A DNA stretch of 64,000 bases from Thuidium tamariscinum (Eukaryota; Streptophyta; Bryopsida; Hypnales; Thuidiaceae): contig OX344749.2 of the NCBI GenBank assembly GCA_947034885.2, positions 49,133,682 to 49,197,681 of the forward strand, read 5' to 3'. This document shows positions 60,353 through 64,000 of this stretch, piece after piece. Both the position numbers and the translations under genes were made by a program. Within the stretch, counting starts at the first letter, position 1. The number at the start of each line of letters is the position of its first letter. Below the pieces are notes generated by a model that saw only the letters and a list, made by a program, of their open reading frames with translations, had not been told where the DNA came from and made no database searches.

Positions 60353-60936
60353 AAACCCTAACAACTTTTGAATTCAATATCGAAATGCTGCAAAGTAGCG
60401 TAAGTATATGAAATTCCCGCTCATTTGCTATCACAACGGAATAGTTGGTTCCAGCAATGCGCATTCCTTGTGACAAACTTCTTCTTTTGCAGATTCGCGA
60501 GCGGCGAGCTCTTCGTGAAGAAGGCGGATATTGAATTCTGAATGTACTACCGGTCATGTGACTAATTAGGTCGCCATTTGGACAGCGCCAGTCATTTTGC
60601 GATGTACATTAGGTTTCCGCGAGAGCTGGAAACGCGATGATTTAGTCCAAGTTTGGTGAATCAGTCGCTGTCTGTGTAAGTATTGGTCACACTTCTTGCC
60701 GTTGTCGAATTACTTCAACAGCCAAAGGCTCTGTACTTTTTTTCCACGAGCTCGAGGAGAAATTTCCGACCGGTGGCAAAGCGTGACCGATTCTTAGGGC
60801 GGACGGATTCAACGCCAGGTTTGGAGCATCGAGGGAAGCACCGAAATGAATATCCCCTCCGACAAGTCGTGGGCCAACCATTTCACTGCCAGGTACGAGG
60901 TCAAGTTTTCAAACCCTAATTTTCACCAAACCCTAG
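60353..60936 (+). promoter_or_regulatory. Telo-box motifs around a gene start
   Basis: AAACCCTAA at 60353-60361 and 60911-60919, and AAACCCTAG at 60928-60936. Telo-boxes cluster near start sites and in first introns of plant housekeeping genes; here they bracket the proposed first coding exon at 60846. Confidence 0.45.
60846..60892 (+). CDS. Probable first coding exon of an unrecognised gene
   Basis: ATG at 60846 in a GC-richer island opens MNIPSDKSWANHFTA, followed by a strong donor (GCCAG|GTACGAG at 60893). Read without splicing it would stop after 34 codons. The upstream sequence is balanced in composition with few ATGs and telo-boxes flank it, all features of a plant gene start. I do not recognise the peptide. 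No convincing second exon is visible before the mariner remnant at 61880, so the rest may lie beyond the window or have been lost through the repeat insertions. Confidence 0.35.
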
Positions 60937-60992
60937 TTCTCGGTTAAGTTAATAATCGTCTACATCGTGTAACTTGACTCTTGGTTGTCTTT

Positions 60993-61490
60993 GAATTCTC
61001 TTCCATCACAGAGCAGGAGTTCTACCTTGCAAACTAGTAAGGTCGAGGTATGCATAATTGCCACTTTTAGCATAGTTCCTATTATTTGGAAAAAGAATGC
61101 TCTGTTAAAACATGAACGAGAATTTTAATGCATCAAAGAATGCATATTTGGATACAGTATGTAAAAAGTTTATCGAGGTTCAAAAACTTTGTTGGTCGAT
61201 GACCTAATTCTTTTTTTATCAAGTCAATACTCCGCCTTGCTCTTCGTCATTCTCTCTTTTGTAGAATTCTCTTCCACCATAAACACTGCTGAGAAGTTGT
61301 GCAAACTAGGAAGGTGAGGACACCACCTTTAGCGCTGAGTGTAGTTCCAACTATTACACTGGTCTGGTTAACAAATGAAAGAGAATTCCAACCCACCAAA
61401 GAAATTATCATTTGCGTACCGTATGCAGATGTTCTGAAGTTTCAGAGGTTCATTGGTAGATGCCTAAACTGCAAATGTTGAAGTCAACAT
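60993..61490. repeat. Tandem duplication (period 271 bp) containing TA-H-related ends
   Basis: 'gaattctcttcca' starts both units (60993 and 61264), each continuing to 'tgcaaactag' and then a TA-H-like terminus: AGGTCGAGGTATGC at 61040 and AGGTGAGGACACC at 61312. Behind each, words like 'aatgcatcaaagaatgcata..tggatac' correspond to the TA-H interior in inverse orientation. No right terminus is visible. Best read as diverged TA-H relatives duplicated together with flanking DNA. Confidence 0.4.
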
Positions 61491-62101
61491 CCTCTCAATC
61501 AGTATGTACAGATTTTCGGGTGGCGATTCGAATCAGTGGTGATTCTCGGGGTCTCTACCTTGTGGCAGTTTGCTATGGTCTTTCATAATCCCTTTCGTAT
61601 TATTCGCAGTCTGTAGGGAAGGATCCTCTGTATTCTGCTGCAGTATTCCGAGACTACTGAAGCTCTGTGCACTTATTATGAACTAGGAAATGCTTGAAGA
61701 GCTTGGAGGCTGGAGATCATCATCAGATTCTATTGCCAAGCCATTCTACTCAATCACGAATGTCCAGATCTGAACTTTTTGGTCTTAGAATGAGGAGGAG
61801 GATTGTAGGATTATAATCCTGTGTGACTAGTTGCCTTGAAGACTGGACTTGGCATCATGACCAAGTCCCATTGATCGTACAGTAGGGTCCAAAAATAATT
61901 CGAATTCTGTCTCCCGAGGTGAATCAGAACAAAAAACTTGAACTTTGTAAAGCTCCTGTAGGCTCAAGAATTCATCAATTCACAGGCTGTAAAGTGCATT
62001 GGAGAGATGGTACAGTCCTCTTTATTATAGAATAAGTTTACATTACGAAATTATGGTATCATATATTAATAACAGAAAAACATAATAGAACTGTCTACCA
62101 T

Positions 62102-62951
62102 CTAGTGCCAAATCGTTTTGCTGAAATAACTGTCTGCAATCTGTACATTCTGTGAGATACTTCTAATGATGGCATGGAGTTGCCTCAAAGATAATGAATC
62201 CCATATTGATTGAATAGTTTGCACTACTTCCCCCTTATTTGTTATTTGTTGATCTACAGCTGAAGGATGCCGTGTCATATCTTTGACAACCTTTTGTACA
62301 TTTTGCACAAGGTTCAAATTTGGAGAGTTTGAAGGCTAGATTCATTTTTGTCGCACATGAGCCTATCTCCTTTGTAATAGAAGTTAAGTTGTGGTGAACT
62401 AGAGTGCCATCCATGAGCCTATCTCCTTTGTAATAGAAGTTAAGTTGTGGTGAACTAGAGTGCCATCTTCTAGAAGTGTCAACAATTGTGTAAAATTGAA
62501 ATTCACTTAATAATCCCTCATAAACAAGATTTCACAAGAGGGCATTTATGAAAGTCATTACATGCATTCTAAATCATTATTGAAGTGTAGTTAGACTTGT
62601 AAGATGGTAATGTACAATTCCACACATATCTTCCATATCATGTTTGGTATACTTTAATTTGCCTTGACTTCTTCCCAGTTTCTAAGGATGATTCATCCAA
62701 CTAAATCCCATTGCATAAATCTTTAAAATTCCAACTTTCATAAGTCTAGGTAAATGCAAGCCTATTTCCTTTATACTTATCATTACAATAGGGCCTTTTT
62801 TTGGTGCAATGCAATCTTTGAAGCCCATCTCATGTAGGTATGACCATGTAGTGTTATGACATACATTCAAGTGGTTTGACATTTTCAACAATGGTTGTCT
62901 TTTATTGTTTGTTACAAAACATAGCAACATCCTAGCACGACAATGAAACAT
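62102..62951 (-). pseudogene. Tc1/mariner transposase pseudogene
   Basis: Broken minus-strand frames spell the order of a Tc1/mariner DDE/D transposase: a helix-turn-helix-like piece with NHLNV and YLHEMGFK (62682-62951); TYESW (62731-62745); LDESS with the first catalytic Asp (codon at 62695-62697); EDG-LVHH with the second Asp (62465-62467); SPNLNLVQN, where relatives have SPDLNPIEN, so the third acidic residue is Gln (62303-62305); and a C-terminal part ending IWDSLS and closing at 62102. Several stops and frameshifts, including the 56-bp duplication at 62356-62467, make it inactive. It belongs to the superfamily that could once have moved the TA-flanked MITEs, but its end sequence differs from theirs. 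Confidence 0.8.
62356..62467. repeat. Perfect 56-bp tandem duplication inside the transposase remnant
   Basis: 62356-62411 and 62412-62467 are identical. 56 is not a multiple of three, so the duplication shifts the frame. Its perfection implies that it is much younger than the decay around it. Confidence 0.9.
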
Positions 62952-63305
62952 TTTTCAATGCCCACTACATTGACTTTTCAAGGACTCTTTGGACCTTCTA
63001 AATTGTCAAAACAATGGAAATGGTCTAGCATAGCCTATTCAAGACTACTCAAGTGTCCTTGCTTTCATTCCACCCTAGTGCATCTCTACATCATGATTCT
63101 TCTCCTCAACACTCAACATTTTATCTCTCACGGTGTTCAATCCAACTTCTCAAGAGTTCGTCAATTGATCTTGTGACAAATGAAAGAGAAGTCAGAGTCT
63201 TCTTGTACAACCAACAAAAATAAAATCTATGCAAGCTAACTTCTCGTTAATGTTGTTTACTATAGTACAATGAAATTTGATGTCTCACTCTTTGGACCTT
63301 TAAAT

Positions 63306-64000
63306 ATGATGAAGTGCAATGAACAATTGCCATAGAAGCATCACAAGTGGCTTAAAGAGCCCAATAATTTAAAAAATCTATTTCTAAGTTTATGGCAAGA
63401 CATTCTACTAAATCTAGTCCTATTCTTTATTTTGACACATTTTTCTTATGATTGATTGGTAAAAAATAATGACCAATGAGGACTTGACAAGTTACAATTA
63501 GTTTGTTGGAAAGGTAGTTCAAATCAAGGGACCTAGAGTTAGTTGAACAATGTGCCTTTCGATGAACATCAAAACCTCTCCAACCAAATTTGAATTAAGG
63601 TAGGCGAACTCAATACCAACCATTGACTTAATACCATTCAAATGTAGGACCCTTGTTGATTAATCTAATTGTCTTAACTTCATAATCCAACAACCATACT
63701 ATAGACTTTTTACTTTACTATTCAAAGAATTGTACACAACATAGAATACAATTGGCATTTTTTGGGTCTCTAATTAACATTCAGTTCCTACACAATCCCA
63801 TTCAAACATATCAAGTTTCAATTCCTCAAAACCAAAACTCAACATTTGGTTAATTTCTAATTTAATTTTTTCATAGTTTTATTTGATAATTGATCAGAAA
63901 AAAACTTGGTGATAAATTTTTCTTAATTGTTTTGCATAGATATGAAGGAAGCAATTGTATACAGAATCTTTCAAAATACCCTCCTTCCATTAAGTAATAA
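63306..64000. other. No gene seen to the window end
   Basis: AT-rich DNA. 63598-63656 repeats a fragment also found at 20866-20925 ('cattgact.aatacca.tcaaatgtagg'). Nothing else recognised. Confidence 0.4.

Larger units (their letters stand above)
61880..63305 (-). mobile_element. Degenerate Tc1/mariner transposon
   Basis: The end at 61880 reads TA|CAGTAGGGTCCAAAAATAAT, a typical Tc1/mariner terminus. The transposase remnant lies inside on the minus strand. The opposite end is uncertain: an inverse GGTCCAAAG followed outward by TA occurs at 63290-63305, giving about 1.4 kb, a normal size for the group. Confidence 0.55.

Noticed and set aside
60350-60365. TTAAACCCTAA as another TTAA element end
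   Set aside because: No matching right end follows, and the position fits a telo-box near a gene start better.

Overview
This is nuclear DNA of a streptophyte, most likely a land plant. The evidence is a multi-exon ROP GTPase-activating protein gene with the plant-specific CRIB plus RhoGAP layout, a CDPK/PPCK-type kinase copy, telo-box motifs (AAACCCTAA) beside another gene start, and plant-type splice sites and TATA boxes. The species cannot be named. The long AT-rich intergenic DNA, the lack of recognisable LTR retrotransposon coding sequence and the mix of small DNA transposons make me lean, by inference only, towards a seed-free plant or a charophyte.

Layout. 1-30.3 kb: AT-rich intergenic DNA packed with short, decayed, non-autonomous DNA transposons. 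30.7-31.8 kb: an intronless kinase copy with a good TATA box and one nonsense codon. 32-47.5 kb: more degraded repeats, a kilobase of decayed coding-like sequence (37.1-38.0 kb) and an extremely AT-rich stretch (43.4-45.9 kb). 47.7-54.8 kb: a GC-richer island holding the one clearly intact gene, the RopGAP (ATG 50767, stop 53229, five coding exons), with a probable 5' UTR intron and ACGT-type promoter elements. 54.9-60.3 kb: repeats again. 60.3-61.0 kb: a probable gene start (short first coding exon at 60846-60892, telo-boxes) that I cannot extend. 61.9-63.3 kb: a dead Tc1/mariner element whose transposase motifs are still readable on the minus strand.

Most of the structure comes from mobile elements. 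By termini and target duplications they sort into: (i) TA-flanked, Tc1/mariner-like families, here called TA-H, TA-I and TA-M; (ii) TAA-flanked Tourist/PIF-Harbinger-like elements; (iii) one CACTA-type hairpin with a perfect 3-bp duplication; (iv) a roughly 720-bp two-copy element; (v) several families, here called TTAA-A, B, C, D and F, bounded by TTAA and starting CCC(C/T)T and ending A(G/A)GGG. Those are the hallmarks of the piggyBac superfamily, which I do not associate with plants. Several TTAA elements abut and share one TTAA, one pair recurs as a composite, and one has become a 741-bp fold-back. That TTAA group is the most unusual system in the window. No transposase for it is visible here.

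All family names (TTAA-A, TA-H and so on) are working labels of this annotation. Homology statements come from reading the sequence by eye; no alignment or database search was run.
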